From the NCBI GenBank assembly GCA_025765595.1, contig JAIVFH010000023.1:186001-250000 (forward strand): 64,000 bases of DNA. Reading direction: 5' to 3'. Below the pieces are notes generated by a model. It made no database searches, had not been told where the DNA came from, and saw nothing but the letters and a program-made list of their open reading frames with translations. Positions 1 to 10,550 of the stretch are shown one piece after another. The DNA is from Obelidium mucronatum. Its lineage: Eukaryota > Chytridiomycota > Chytridiomycetes > Chytridiales > Chytriomycetaceae. The position numbers and the translations under genes are program-made. Numbering within the stretch: the first letter of the stretch is position 1; the number at the start of each line of letters is the position of its first letter.

Positions 1-1068
1 TTCACAGGTCTTCTTGTAGCCTTCTTCCTTACCCAACTTTGAACGGTTGGTCCAGTAAGCACCAGCAACCTTGAAGATATCAATCAAAATGAACTTTCCA
101 GTTGGTGGAACAACACGGTAAGTCTTGAAACCAGCAACAAAGACACCAAGAGCAGCGGCCATAAACACAGTAAGCATCAAAAAGGCTTGTGGGTAACCGT
201 TTCCAGTTGGACGCACTTCAGCCTTTTCCCAAAGTGCAAGAGTGTCATTTGGAACAGTGTAGAAGGTCTTCTTTTGGATCGCTGGGGACGCATAGGAAGC
301 AACAAGGGCACCAGTGTTGATGGCCATGTAGAAGTAGTTGTAGAACTTTTGAAGACCGTACTTTTGGACGTCGAGGAATTGGTCTCCACCGTGAGCGGAA
401 ACACATGGCTTGATTCCACCGGTTCCCAAAGTGATACAGAGCAGACCCAAGAGTGGACCCACACGAGCCAACTTTGTGGTTTCAACTCCCATAATGGTTG
501 GCCAGGAAGTGATTGTCAAGAGTCCGAATCCAAACACATAGAGGGAAGAGAGAATAACAATGGTCTTGAACTTATCCAAGTAAGAGTCTGAAAGGAGGGA
601 TCCAAGAATTGGAGTGTAGTAACAGAGACCTTGGAAGATGTGGTACATTTGGTTGGCGTCGACTTTGTCGAGGTACCCGAGCTGGTACTTCAAGAAGTTC
701 TTGAGAATTGGAGTCAATCCGTAGTAACAGAAACGTTCACCGAGCTCGTTGGGGATGATCTAATTATGATCGCATATTAAGTATAAATATAACTCTTAAA
801 TGGGGGTTGCGTTTCATTTCAGATACTTACATACCACACCGCAAGTGGCATCTTCTCTGGGTTCTCCATGATCTTCTCGTCAATGTGCTTGTTCATCTCA
901 ATCTCAAGCTTCTTGAGACGGAGTTGGTTGGGGGTAAGGTCCAATCCTTCGAAGTCGTTGTTCTAATGAAACGAAGAGGTAAGCAATCAAGACTCGACCA
1001 TAAGGACTCGGCACCAATCCGGAACATACCACTTCCACAGCTCCCTCTTCAATCTTCTTGTCAGCCAT
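1..1068 (-). CDS. POT/PTR family proton-coupled oligopeptide transporter, 3' end off the left edge
   Basis: The gene enters from the left edge, so the C-terminal half is missing. Exons are 1068-1030, 962-831 and 759 to beyond 1; all junctions are GT-AG and in phase. The start is the ATG at 1068. The protein has a short acidic N-terminus, the ExxER proton-coupling motif (NELGERFCYYG), then GTGGIKPCVSAHGGDQF and an FYNYFYMAINTGAL segment typical of the POT family. POT proteins import di- and tripeptides across the plasma membrane with protons. A paralogue with the same intron positions lies at 8358-10162 and is very similar over the shared region, so the pair arose by duplication. Confidence 0.93.
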
Positions 1069-1794
1069 AGTTTGAGAGTTGTGTTTCTTGAAGTTTTCTT
1101 TTTTCCAAAGGCAGGGAGGCTGTGCTTTTTATCCCAATTCCGGGTGGCGGACGGGCTTGGTACGATTAAAAAAATTTTGTTTCGGGTGTAATTCCGGAAG
1201 CGAATGCCGGAGCAGATGCGGAGAAGGTCAAAGCCAGGTTTCTAGTTGCAAAGATTTGAAAACTTGAGTTTTTGGAGCTCAAATGCAACGTTCCGGCCGT
1301 GGGAGGTGTGTTTCCGCCCGACAAGACACGTGGCGTGGTGATGCCCCATGCTTTCTTGGAGTTTCAAGTACGCCACTCGGATCAAAGCAATGTTTGGCCA
1401 AAACTACAGTGTTTAACGCAGCGTGTATGAATATGTTAGTTGTAGCTACTGGTTTTGGTACAACGCCCCTTGTGGCGGGAGAGCAGTAGCCACAAGGTTC
1501 AAAGCCCTAATTTTGCGATTCCTATCACTATCACCTACGATTCCTATCACTTACGATGCTTAATAATGTTATTCTACTGGCTATGAACGCTTCTTTCGCA
1601 GGTTTGATTAATCGAGCCTTGCCAAGGTCTTTCGGCGGCTTGAAAGTTGAGTTAGGATGTGGCTGTTGAACGAAATCACAGCATAATCTTGTTATTTGAC
1701 TCGCCCCACAACCCTCCCTCAAATTATGTAGTGAAACTATATGAATGCGCAATAAAACTGTAGTATAGGTACATATACAAAAAAAAAACAAAGG
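1069..1794. other. Intergenic: POT promoter and 3' flank of the PAN-like gene
   Basis: No convincing coding sequence lies here. The half next to 1068 is the POT promoter and carries the 13-mer shared with two other transporter genes. The half next to 1795 is the 3' flank of the leftward PAN-like gene. Confidence 0.6.
1171..1183 (-). promoter_or_regulatory. Shared transporter promoter motif (GAAACAAAATTTT)
   Basis: AAAATTTTGTTTC on the + strand, 102 bp upstream of the POT start codon. The identical 13-mer occurs upstream of the second POT gene (10230-10242) and of the Atg22-like gene (18696-18708). Function as a binding site is inference. Confidence 0.45.
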
Positions 1795-3078
1795 CTAAAC
1801 GGGGGTCGAAACTTGTTTGAAAATGTTTCCGTCCATTTTGGGCATCTTCATGTGCCGTTTCAGAAATCCAGATATTCCTTGAGTCGTCGGAGGTGGCTCT
1901 TTTTCGTCAGGAATCGTTTTGGTCAAGCCGACGGATGATCTCCGTCGTTGTCGGCAATAAAACACTGCGGCTCCGATCAGGATCATGACTCCAAGAAGGC
2001 TTCCAGCACTTATTCCAACAATGACTGGCACAGAAAGGCGTTGCTGTTGTTGCAGTGCTTCCGTCGTTCCTGGTTCAACACTGGTGTTTGGCATGAGGAC
2101 GATCCCGATTCCAAGGGGGGCGGCATTTGGGTTGCCATCCAAATCCCCAAGCCCTGCAGCCATTTGAGAAATGGTATTATTGTTTGCTGAAGATTCCATT
2201 TTCATAACGTTGGGTGGAACGGCGGAATCTGATCCTTCCGATCCGTTATTTGTCTTTACTGAGCCGGCAGCGGCCCCTTCAGCGCCACCGGCCTCACTTC
2301 GCGCAGGTGGTTCCGATTTAATATCTGAATTGGGCTTTCCGACAGAGCCATCTTTCGTGGGGTTGGGTTTTTCCACGACTCGAGAACCACTGCCAGCAGG
2401 AGGAATACTGTCTCCCGGCGAAACCGGAACTGGCAACGGAAGCGGAACCGGAACGCGAGAAGAAGAAGACGGCGGAGGCGGAAGCGGACGCGGAACGTTG
2501 ACCGAAGCAGCCGCAGGAGCCGACGGCGACGCCGGACAGCCGACAAACACGGCAAACACCTGGCGCGGATCCGTCTGCGCCAGCGTCGACAGCCGACACC
2601 GGCCGCTGCGCGCGTCGAACACGGCGGCGACGCAGCGGCGTACGCCCGCACACGCAGCGGCGCACGCGGGCCACGCGGCGCTGCGAACCTCGGCGAGCGC
2701 CAGTCGAGCGTCGGCGAACGCGCCGCCGCCCAGCGCGCCGAGGTTCGCCACGCCGCTGCCGCTGCGCACCAGCAGCATGGTTCCGGCTGCGCCGGCGAAT
2801 GCGACGCCCTGGCACAGCCCGCGCCCGCCGTCGCCGTCGTACACGAATCCGTGGAACCGTCGCCCTGAGTTGGCGATCTTCGCGGCGCACTGCTGGTAGC
2901 TGGCGACGGGAAACGCCGTCCGCGCGTCAAAGTAGCCAGGATACCCTAATCCTGGGAATTCGGCGATCTGGGGAATCTGGAATCAAGTCAGCAATCAATC
3001 ATCTGCAACCAGAACAAGAAGAGCGCAACTAACACAAGCGCTCGATCCTCCTGACGCCGCAAGGCCAGATGAAGTCAT
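1795..3078 (-). CDS. Single-pass membrane protein with PAN/apple- or WSC-like Cys-rich ectodomain
   Basis: The main exon is 2976-1795. A small first exon from the ATG at 3078 fits in phase: it ends at 3034 if donor GTTAGT is used (57-nt intron), or 24 nt later if GTTGCA is used (33-nt intron). The second choice keeps a hydrophobic signal-like stretch (CVSCALLVL). The ectodomain has regularly spaced Cys and an FHGFVYDGDGGRGLCQG segment that recalls PAN/apple or WSC folds. A Pro/Ser/Thr linker, one transmembrane helix (SVPVIVGISAGSLLGVMILI) and a basic cytoplasmic tail follow. This is the layout of fungal wall-stress sensors. The Cys-rich part is about 75% GC and Ala-rich. Ligand and role are unknown. 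Confidence 0.65.
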
Positions 3079-3315
3079 TGCAATTGGGAATTATTATGAC
3101 ATTGGGAGACAAGGAAAACCTGTGGGGAAAATTCTGTACAGAATTCATTACAAAATCCGTCCATCACTTCATTTGACAAACAACGCATCAGCCACTTTTA
3201 AACTTGATATTATAATATTGAAAATAAATATAGCCTGAAAATAAATTTAACCTTTACTGCAACATCGGTAAAAAACAAAGAAAAAAAGCCACACCGCCCA
3301 TGGTTTCTGATGTGT

Positions 3316-5694
3316 TTATTCCGCTTCGGCTGCAGTAGCCTCCCGTACTGCCGCTTCTAAATCAAAACCATCGTCTTCATCATCTTCATCATCATCCTCA
3401 CCCCCCTCCTCATCAGACGACGAATCATTAATGCCTCCAATCAGGTCGATCGAATTTAGTTCCACAGGAACTGATGCATCCCACCTTGCTCGAATTTCTA
3501 CACGATCAAAAGGCAAATCCAACACCACCCGATCCCGCCGCTGAAACTCTACTGTCCGACTCTCTGAATCTTCTTCTTCATCATCACTCAGTGAAACATT
3601 TTCAAAAACGATTCCTCCACGCCTGATATCCTCCTCTCTACGACCTTCTTCCTCCACTTTGGTATCTACCGGGTCTTCTTCTTCCTCAGAATCCTCAATA
3701 AATTGCTTCGACAGCACGGCTTTTCCGACTTCTTTTCGTTTTCTCTTTTTGGATATCCGAATCTCCTCTTCTTCCCTGGTGGCGCCTCTTTTTCCAGATA
3801 ACGAATCAACAGGCAAGCTCCAGGCGCCCTCAAATGGCGTCGGATACACTGCCGCATCATCATCATCATCATCATCATCATTTTCATCGTTATCATCATC
3901 ACTTTCATCTTCCTCACTTTCTCTGTTATCCAATGCATCACCATCATCGTCCCCAAACCCATAGTCCCCTTGCATAAATTCAATCACTTCTTCTCGAGTA
4001 TATCCGCCCCGTGGAATCTTAAACCTCGTTCCGCTTTGCACAAGTTTCTTGGAAACAGGAGCTTGTAAAAGACAAGCAGGGACATTTGAAAACACGACGC
4101 CTTGACCACCACCACCACCATCGCCACCACTTCCCAAGGAATAATGCACATTTAAATCAAAAAATAACTCTGAGGGAGTCAAGTTATTCATGAATGGGAT
4201 AATCACTGGTGACAAGTTTTCATAGGTTATTCGTGGGAAGACGGGTTCAATGGATAAGTCAATGCCGCCAAACGGAAAGAGGTGTATGTAGCGAGAGGAG
4301 GATCCCAATATCAAGTATAAAGCGATTGATTTGAGAACCGCGTAATCAAAGGTGTTGGTTGTTGAATAGGTTTGCGTGACTGGAGCATGCAGGTCTAACC
4401 ACCAGTGTCGTCGGTCTAGCCATACAGGTTGGTCGCCGAGGGGATCCATAGATCGGATTAATAAAATGTAATGAATTAGTTTGTTCCAGATCCAAATGTC
4501 CGGCGTCCGATCGTGATCCAGTCGGTGGGCGAGAATTGCAACGATTTCGAGGCATGATGACAAATGGGCAAGGTCCAGCGATGGTATCAGTTCAGACTCT
4601 TTATATTCAATGAGGGGTATTAAGGCAAGTTGAGGCTCGCAGATTGGATCTTGTTGCAGCATTGTGGTGGCAAGTTCTCGGAAGTTGATGGTATTGGATG
4701 GATGCATATGGTAGAATTCCAATAAATAGCTTTTTTTACAGCGATTTTTTTTTTAGTTTTAGCAACGATTCATGAATTCCCAATGCCATTCCTTTTCTTT
4801 TTTTTTTTTTTGCTTTTTAAAAACATACCGCGTTGAGTTGGGATCGAGTGGAGCCTTTGCGCGAAATGTTTGCAAGACAGATTCTGCCGACACAAAGTCA
4901 TCATTCATTAGCAAGATCTTGACGTAGCAAGACACGAAAAGATCGTTTGCAAATCCATGCGGTAATTCCAGTGATTTTTTGAAAAACAAGAGAGAGTTTC
5001 GATAATAGCTTGAATTAAAGTTGTCTGAGAGTGATTGGTGGTGTTAGAAGGAAACAGCTGAAAACTGAAAACAGCAGAGAATTCACACCTTCATCAGTAT
5101 CGTCAATAGTTGTTTGTGACAGGGCAAAGTGGTAGGACTGCGAATCCCGTTCCTGGGAAGCCGACTCTTTCAGCCGTTCGGTTTGAATTCTCCATAATGT
5201 GAAAGACAGCAGACCAGCGTAACCAACTAGAACGGAATCTTCGCTGTACGGCGGCAGTGTGATAAACCTGTGAAAGCAAGCTTGTTCAGCCAGCCAGCCA
5301 GCTGTTACGTTGCGGCAATCACGGGTGGCACGCACCGCTCGAGGATGGCGAAGGCGTCTTCCACCATGCCGAAGTAGGCGTGCACCAGCGTAAAGTGCAG
5401 CAGCAGGTCGCGGTCGACGCGCTTGAGGCGCTGCATGTACGTCTGCAGCATGGCGAGCAGCCGGCGGCGCGCGGGTTCGGCGGCGGCGTCGGCGGCGGCG
5501 GCGGCGCGCAGCTTCACGGCGAGCAGCGCGCGCCAGCCGCGGGCGAAGCGCGCGAGCATGCGGCGGCGGTCCGCCACGTGCAGCCGGTTGACAAACACGT
5601 TGAGCAGCCGCGCCGCCGCCTCAGTCGGCAAGCGCTGCAGCAGCTGCTGCCGCAGCAGCGGCGCGACGACTCCGGCGTGCACGCGGTGCTCCAT
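3316..5694 (-). CDS. RNA polymerase I core factor subunit, TAF1A/Rrn11-like
   Basis: Four exons (5694-5309, 5267-5089, 5024-4829, 4729-3316) join in frame to 724 residues. The N-terminal half is helical and TPR-like. Around the third junction it reads DPNSTRYLLEFYHMHP, resembling the NPNAHRYLYEF segment of TAF1A. The C-terminal third is very acidic with Asp/Glu runs and a KKRKRKE nuclear-localisation-like patch, as expected for a nucleolar factor. TAF1A/Rrn11 bridges TBP and the rDNA core promoter. The first exon is extremely GC-rich. The start codon is only 44 bp from that of the divergent gene at 5739, implying a shared promoter. The assignment rests on remembered family motifs and is moderate; another TPR nuclear protein is possible. 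Confidence 0.6.
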
Positions 5695-5738
5695 TGGTTG
5701 TCGTCAAAGAACAAAAAATAAATAAATACAGAAAACAA

Positions 5739-8185
5739 ATGCTCGATTCGCCACACTTCCTGGCACTCGTCCAACTCGCAAAAACTCAGGTGCTCGCCGG
5801 CCACCACATCCCGCTCAGCTGCTGCTGCCAAGTGGCTTCGCAGGAGACCCTGCTCTTTGCGGACGTGCGAATCAAGGAAGCCCTTGAGGCCGCCGCCGAT
5901 GAAGCCAAAGCCAAAGCCAAAGCCAAATCAAATCCACAGTCGCCACAAATAGAGCCAACTCATATTCAACCCACAAAAGACCTATATGCAAACTCGATAC
6001 CTCTGTTTTCACAGTCATCGCAACTGGTTTTGTTGCCAAACGACTCGCTTGATATCGACAATGTGGGAGACGAACTACAGTTTGCTCAAGCTGCAACTCC
6101 ACCAAACAACAAAAACAAACGGATACGAACGGCGAATCTTATTTCTGCTTCATCTTTCAATCGAAACGAGTTGATTCCTGATGATAACCTCGAAGCCGTT
6201 CTCTTTGCTCCGAGTCCCGAACGAGCAGTGACATTGAAAAAACCAGCAACATCGTCGTCAACACCAACAATAACAACAACAACAACAGCAACAACAACAC
6301 AAACAACGGCCCATCCATCTCCTTTAAAAAAAATTCAACCACCGCTTGACCATCAGAGTAAACCACCCTCCCAGAATTTAAATATGCTACGGGACGAAAC
6401 TAAACGGATTACAATTTCAAAAACACTGTCTCAGAATTCATTAAGGTCCGATCATGAATCTTTTTCAGACAGCTTAAGCGTTTGTTTGGATATTCTACCC
6501 ACTCAGCTCGAAGACAATCGTGTCGACAATGCCATGGCGTCTTGCTCGCAACCAAAGTCTACTGAAATGATTACCGGTATGGTAATTGATATGCATGTTG
6601 ACGAGGAGAATAGCCATGACCTCGAATGTAATCAAATGATGGATCTAGTAGAGGACGTATCAGAAAAAGTGGAAGAGGAGGAGAACCGAGAGGAGAGTAA
6701 TCCAAGTCCGTTAGTGAATATAACTTTGGAGGAAATTGGTGCTGGGACAGTGGCAGAGAACGCAAAGGAGAATGACGAGGAGATGGAGCAGGAAGCGGAA
6801 TTGACGCCATCTCGCGAACAGGCTTCTCAATTTAAACGGCTTGTCATCAGCAACTCGATAGATTTACAAGTTGAAGACTTGGGCGTTAATGATGCTGCCA
6901 ACGACGACGAACTGGAGGAAAAAGTAACTGTCCACACTGTCAATCCCAAAACACCAGTCCAAGAAGAAGACGACGATCATACCACGGACGATGAAGCTCC
7001 AGCATTTGCAACAGTTCCAATGGTTGGAACCTTGTCTAAGCAAACAAGCTTCTCGACAAATTCACCCAGGAGAAATCAGTCTCTCAAATCCGCAAATAAC
7101 AGTCAAACTAGTCGCATGTCAAATGAAATTCCAACTCCACCACCGATAACTGGCAATGAAAGTCATCATGGAATGGAAAGCCCAACCCAAGTTGAAAATT
7201 CGCAAAAAAGGCTCCAGTCCAATACCACCCAACGGAATTCTATTCATGCTGTAAGTTATCATCCAACTCTGTCTTTTTTTTTTTCTAAATCGACAAATAT
7301 AACAATAACAGACTCCACACAAGTCCCCTTGCTCCTCACCATCTTCAAGTCCTAGTCCACCGTCTAATTTCCGACAGCTCACTAAAAGAAAATCTGCTCT
7401 ATTTTCTGCTGCTTCTTCTCGCTCAGGTTCTCCAGCAGCAATCAAATCCCAGCCGCAGCCAGAAATTAAAAGACTCTATTCATTGTCGCCCACGAAACGG
7501 AAGCGAGAGCAGTCAGAACCCGTCAAAAGCACAAATTCATCAAGCACGACTCCTCCTGCTGTCCTAGCACGTGTGAATTCAGCGAAAGCGAAACGGAAAA
7601 GGTGTGATCTGATTATTTTTTTTTTGAGAGAGAGAGACAGAATATTTTTCTTCTTACATAACAAAAAAAAAAATTAGTTTCGCGGAAATTTACGACTCAA
7701 TTCCCAATGAAGCTATATATATCGATGATGATGACGATGACAACGACGACAAAACCGAAGCACACTGCGGCGGCAAAGATGTCGTGATGAAAGAAGATAA
7801 CAACTCACCCAAGAGGGAAAAGATTCCTGTTGATTTTGCTGCAACTCTTGCAATGACGCCTATTGACGATATGGATGGAGAGGAGGATGATGGAAACAAG
7901 GAGAAGCCAAGTGTTTCCCAAAGCCAAAAGAATCAGAGTTTCGCACCTGCAAACTCACAGAATGTCGAATCAATCGCAGAAAGTCCGTTACGAGATTTGG
8001 TTTGTTGACTTTTTTCAAAACTTTCAATGCCCCTCTGTTTTTTTTTGTCGCTGACAAATTTGGTTTGACTCTAGGAACATGTCTTCTCCGATAGCGATGA
8101 AGGAAGCTCTATTGGTGAAAATATTAATGCTATTGCGGCTTTCGTCGAAGATGATGTCGATCTATTTTGTGGGGTTACATTATAG
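5739..8185 (+). CDS. Acidic low-complexity protein of unknown function, probably nuclear
   Basis: Four exons (5739-7250, 7312-7601, 7678-7999, 8075-8185) join in phase to 744 residues. I do not recognise a family. The N-terminus (MLDSPHFLALVQLAKTQVLA) looks folded and helical and is followed by an AKAKAKAK run. The middle is Ser/Thr/Glu/Asp-rich and disordered, with many SP/TP sites. A basic stretch after the first intron contains SPTKRKREQ and KAKRKR, likely nuclear localisation signals. The C-terminus is again acidic (IDDDDDDNDD) and ends in a hydrophobic tail. The SP/TP sites plus nuclear signals suggest a cell-cycle or DNA-damage regulator, but that is guesswork. It shares a 44-bp intergenic promoter with the TAF1A-like gene. 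Confidence 0.75.
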
Positions 8186-8357
8186 AGTTTTACCGTTTTG
8201 TATTTAAGTTTGGTTGTATACCAAAACAAAAAAAAAAGATTCTTTTGCGCTGAAAGCCAGAGTTCCATTTTATTTAATTCCACTTAATGAACGATTTTAA
8301 CTTAAATAAAGTTCCCCCCCAAGCAAAAGACGTAGGGAGGGAGTTGGGTTCTTTTTT

Positions 8358-10162
8358 TTAAAGATGCGCAGAAGAACGAAGAGCCTTGGGGACATACCAC
8401 CGAGAAATCAAATACTGGATCACAGCAGATCCAAAGCACATTCCCGCCACAAGGTAAAAGAAAGTCTCACGCGTCCAGAATGTATTGTCTTTTGCACCCA
8501 GAGTAGCTTCCAACAAGACAGAAGTCAAGAAAGAACCCGTTCCACTGGTGAACAACCACAAGGCAGCGCAGAAGGACTTTGTGCGCTTTCCGACTTCAAT
8601 GTAGCAGAAGTTGAGTCCCGAGATGGAGAAGAGGATTTCAGCAATGGTAATGATAAAGTACATGAGAATTTGCCAGGTGATGGAAGTGGATGACTGGCAC
8701 ACGTCTGGCGCAGCTCCATTGTAGCAGTTGGCGTTGACATTCTTTTGAATCAAGGCGGCAAAGATGAACGCGAATCCAGCAATGATTTGACCTGCAATCA
8801 TTCTTTGCATCAACCCAAACTTTTCCCCTCCAAACTTTTTATCAATCATTGGGAACAACCAGTTGGCAAAGATTGGCGCAAGGATAACAATAAAGAACGG
8901 ATTCCAAATGTTGTTGACGGTAGCAGAGTCAAAGAAGGAAGACTCCTTGTTGCCTCCAAAGGGAACAGTCATTTGATCACCGATATCTTGCCAAGTGGAA
9001 CCGTTCTGGTTAAAAGCCATCCAGAAAATGGGAGCCGGCCAAATAGCTCCAATCACTTTCGCCAAATCCATCATTTCAACCAACATTCCTTCAGTATGCG
9101 TCTCGCTGGTCTTCTTGTATGCATCGTCCTTGTTCATCTTGACACGGTTCGACAAGTAAGCACCGGCAACCTTGAAGATGTCAATCAAAATGAACTTTCC
9201 AGTTGGTGGAACAACACGGTAAGTCTTGAAACCAAAGACAAATACACCGGTAGCGGCAGCCATGAAAAGCGTGAGCATCAAGAAAGCTTGTGGGTACCCA
9301 TTTCCAGTTGGTTGCACACCAACAGTTTTCCAAAGAGTCAAAGTGTCGTTTGGGAAGGTGAAGAACTCCTTCTTTTGAATAGCGGGTGAAGCATAGGAAG
9401 CAACAAGAGCTCCGGCGTTGATGGACATGTAAAAGTAGTTGTAAAACTTTTGAAGTCCGTACTTTTGGACGTCGAGGAATTGGTCTCCACCGTGAGCGGA
9501 AACACATGGCTTGATGCCTCCAGTACCAAGTGCAATGAAGAGGAGTCCCAAGAGTGGTCCGATACGGTTCAAGTGAGTGGTTTCAACTCCCATAACGGTT
9601 GGCCACGAAGTAACTGTCAAGAGTCCGAGACCGAAAACGTACACGCAAGAGAGGATGACAATCGTCTTGAACTTGTCCAAGTAGGAGTCGGAAACTAATG
9701 CTCCAAGAATTGGAGTGTAGTAACAAAGCCCTTGAAAGACATGGTACATCAAATTGGCATCGACTTTGGCAATGTAACCGAGCTGGTACTTGAGGAAGTT
9801 CTTGAGAATTGGAGTTAAGCCGTAGAAACAGAAACGCTCGCCAAGCTCGTTGGGAATGATCTGAAAACATATATTTTAGTAACTGATACAAGCAATCGCA
9901 TTTGTCAGCTTTTTTAGTGTGCAATACTTACAAACCAAATGGCAAGAGGCATCTTCTCTGGGTTCTCCATAATCTTTTCGTCAATGCGCTTGTTCATTTG
10001 AATCTCAAGTTTCTTGAGTCGGAGCTGGTCTGGAGTCAGGTCCAGTTCTGCCAATTCGTGGTCCTGTGGAGGACGTGAACGAAAACAGATTACTATCACT
10101 TATCGTAGCTACTGCAGGACACTTACATATTCGCCCGCTTCAGCTACTTTGAAGTCGCTCAT
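8358..10162 (-). CDS. POT/PTR family proton-coupled oligopeptide transporter (complete paralogue)
   Basis: Exons 10162-10127, 10063-9932 and 9860-8358 give 556 residues. The intron positions match the POT gene at the left edge exactly, and the second exon is 132 nt in both. The ExxER motif (NELGERFCFYG), GTGGIKPCVSAHGGDQF and FYNYFYMSINAGALVASY are present, with about 12 membrane helices and a large non-helical loop between helices 9 and 10. The family takes up short peptides using the proton gradient at the plasma membrane. Between the two POT genes lie three unrelated genes, so this is a dispersed rather than immediate tandem duplication. The promoter holds the shared 13-mer. Confidence 0.95.
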
Positions 10163-10550
10163 TGGCCTTCTTTTTTTTCTTTTTCTTTTTTTTCTTACCC
10201 TATGTGCCCCGTTTTTATGCACCATCAATGAAACAAAATTTTAATTTCCGCTCAAGGGGTGGCGTCGTAAAGAACATTCAAGTCATTTCAATAATTACTA
10301 ATTGATGTTGCCACCGCCAAGAATGCAAAGCTAGCAGCACAAAGTTGCAGCTGATTCCATGGGGCATACACCGATGCACCAGTCGCAAAGAAATAGTTGC
10401 CAACTGTGTCCTCAGGATTAATAATGATAGCGAAAACTAACAAAATTTTTTGGAACGAGTAGCCACCCGGCAAAGAACGATTTGGAGGCGGAACGGAAAA
10501 GCTCTTGTGGCTTCAAAGTCAACTTTATATACTTAACCATCCCCACACCT
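10163..10550. other. Intergenic: second POT promoter and 3' flank of the deubiquitinase gene
   Basis: Both neighbours are leftward genes. A short hydrophobic open frame (10288-10473) exists but has no ATG context or family signature, so I do not call it. T-rich tracts lie just upstream of the POT start. Confidence 0.55.
10230..10242 (+). promoter_or_regulatory. Shared transporter promoter motif (GAAACAAAATTTT)
   Basis: Perfect 13-mer 67 bp upstream of the POT start codon at 10162. The complement AAAATTTTGTTTC is preceded by CGGAAATTA on the coding strand, similar to CGGATTAAAAA upstream of the same motif at the Atg22-like gene. Confidence 0.45.

Noticed and set aside
1531..1791. 86-residue minus-strand frame next to the PAN-like gene
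   Set aside because: It lies in the 3' flank, has low-complexity hydrophobic start residues and no recognisable domain.
10288..10473. 61-residue hydrophobic minus-strand frame
   Set aside because: No ATG context, TATA-rich upstream sequence, and position in the POT promoter make coding unlikely.
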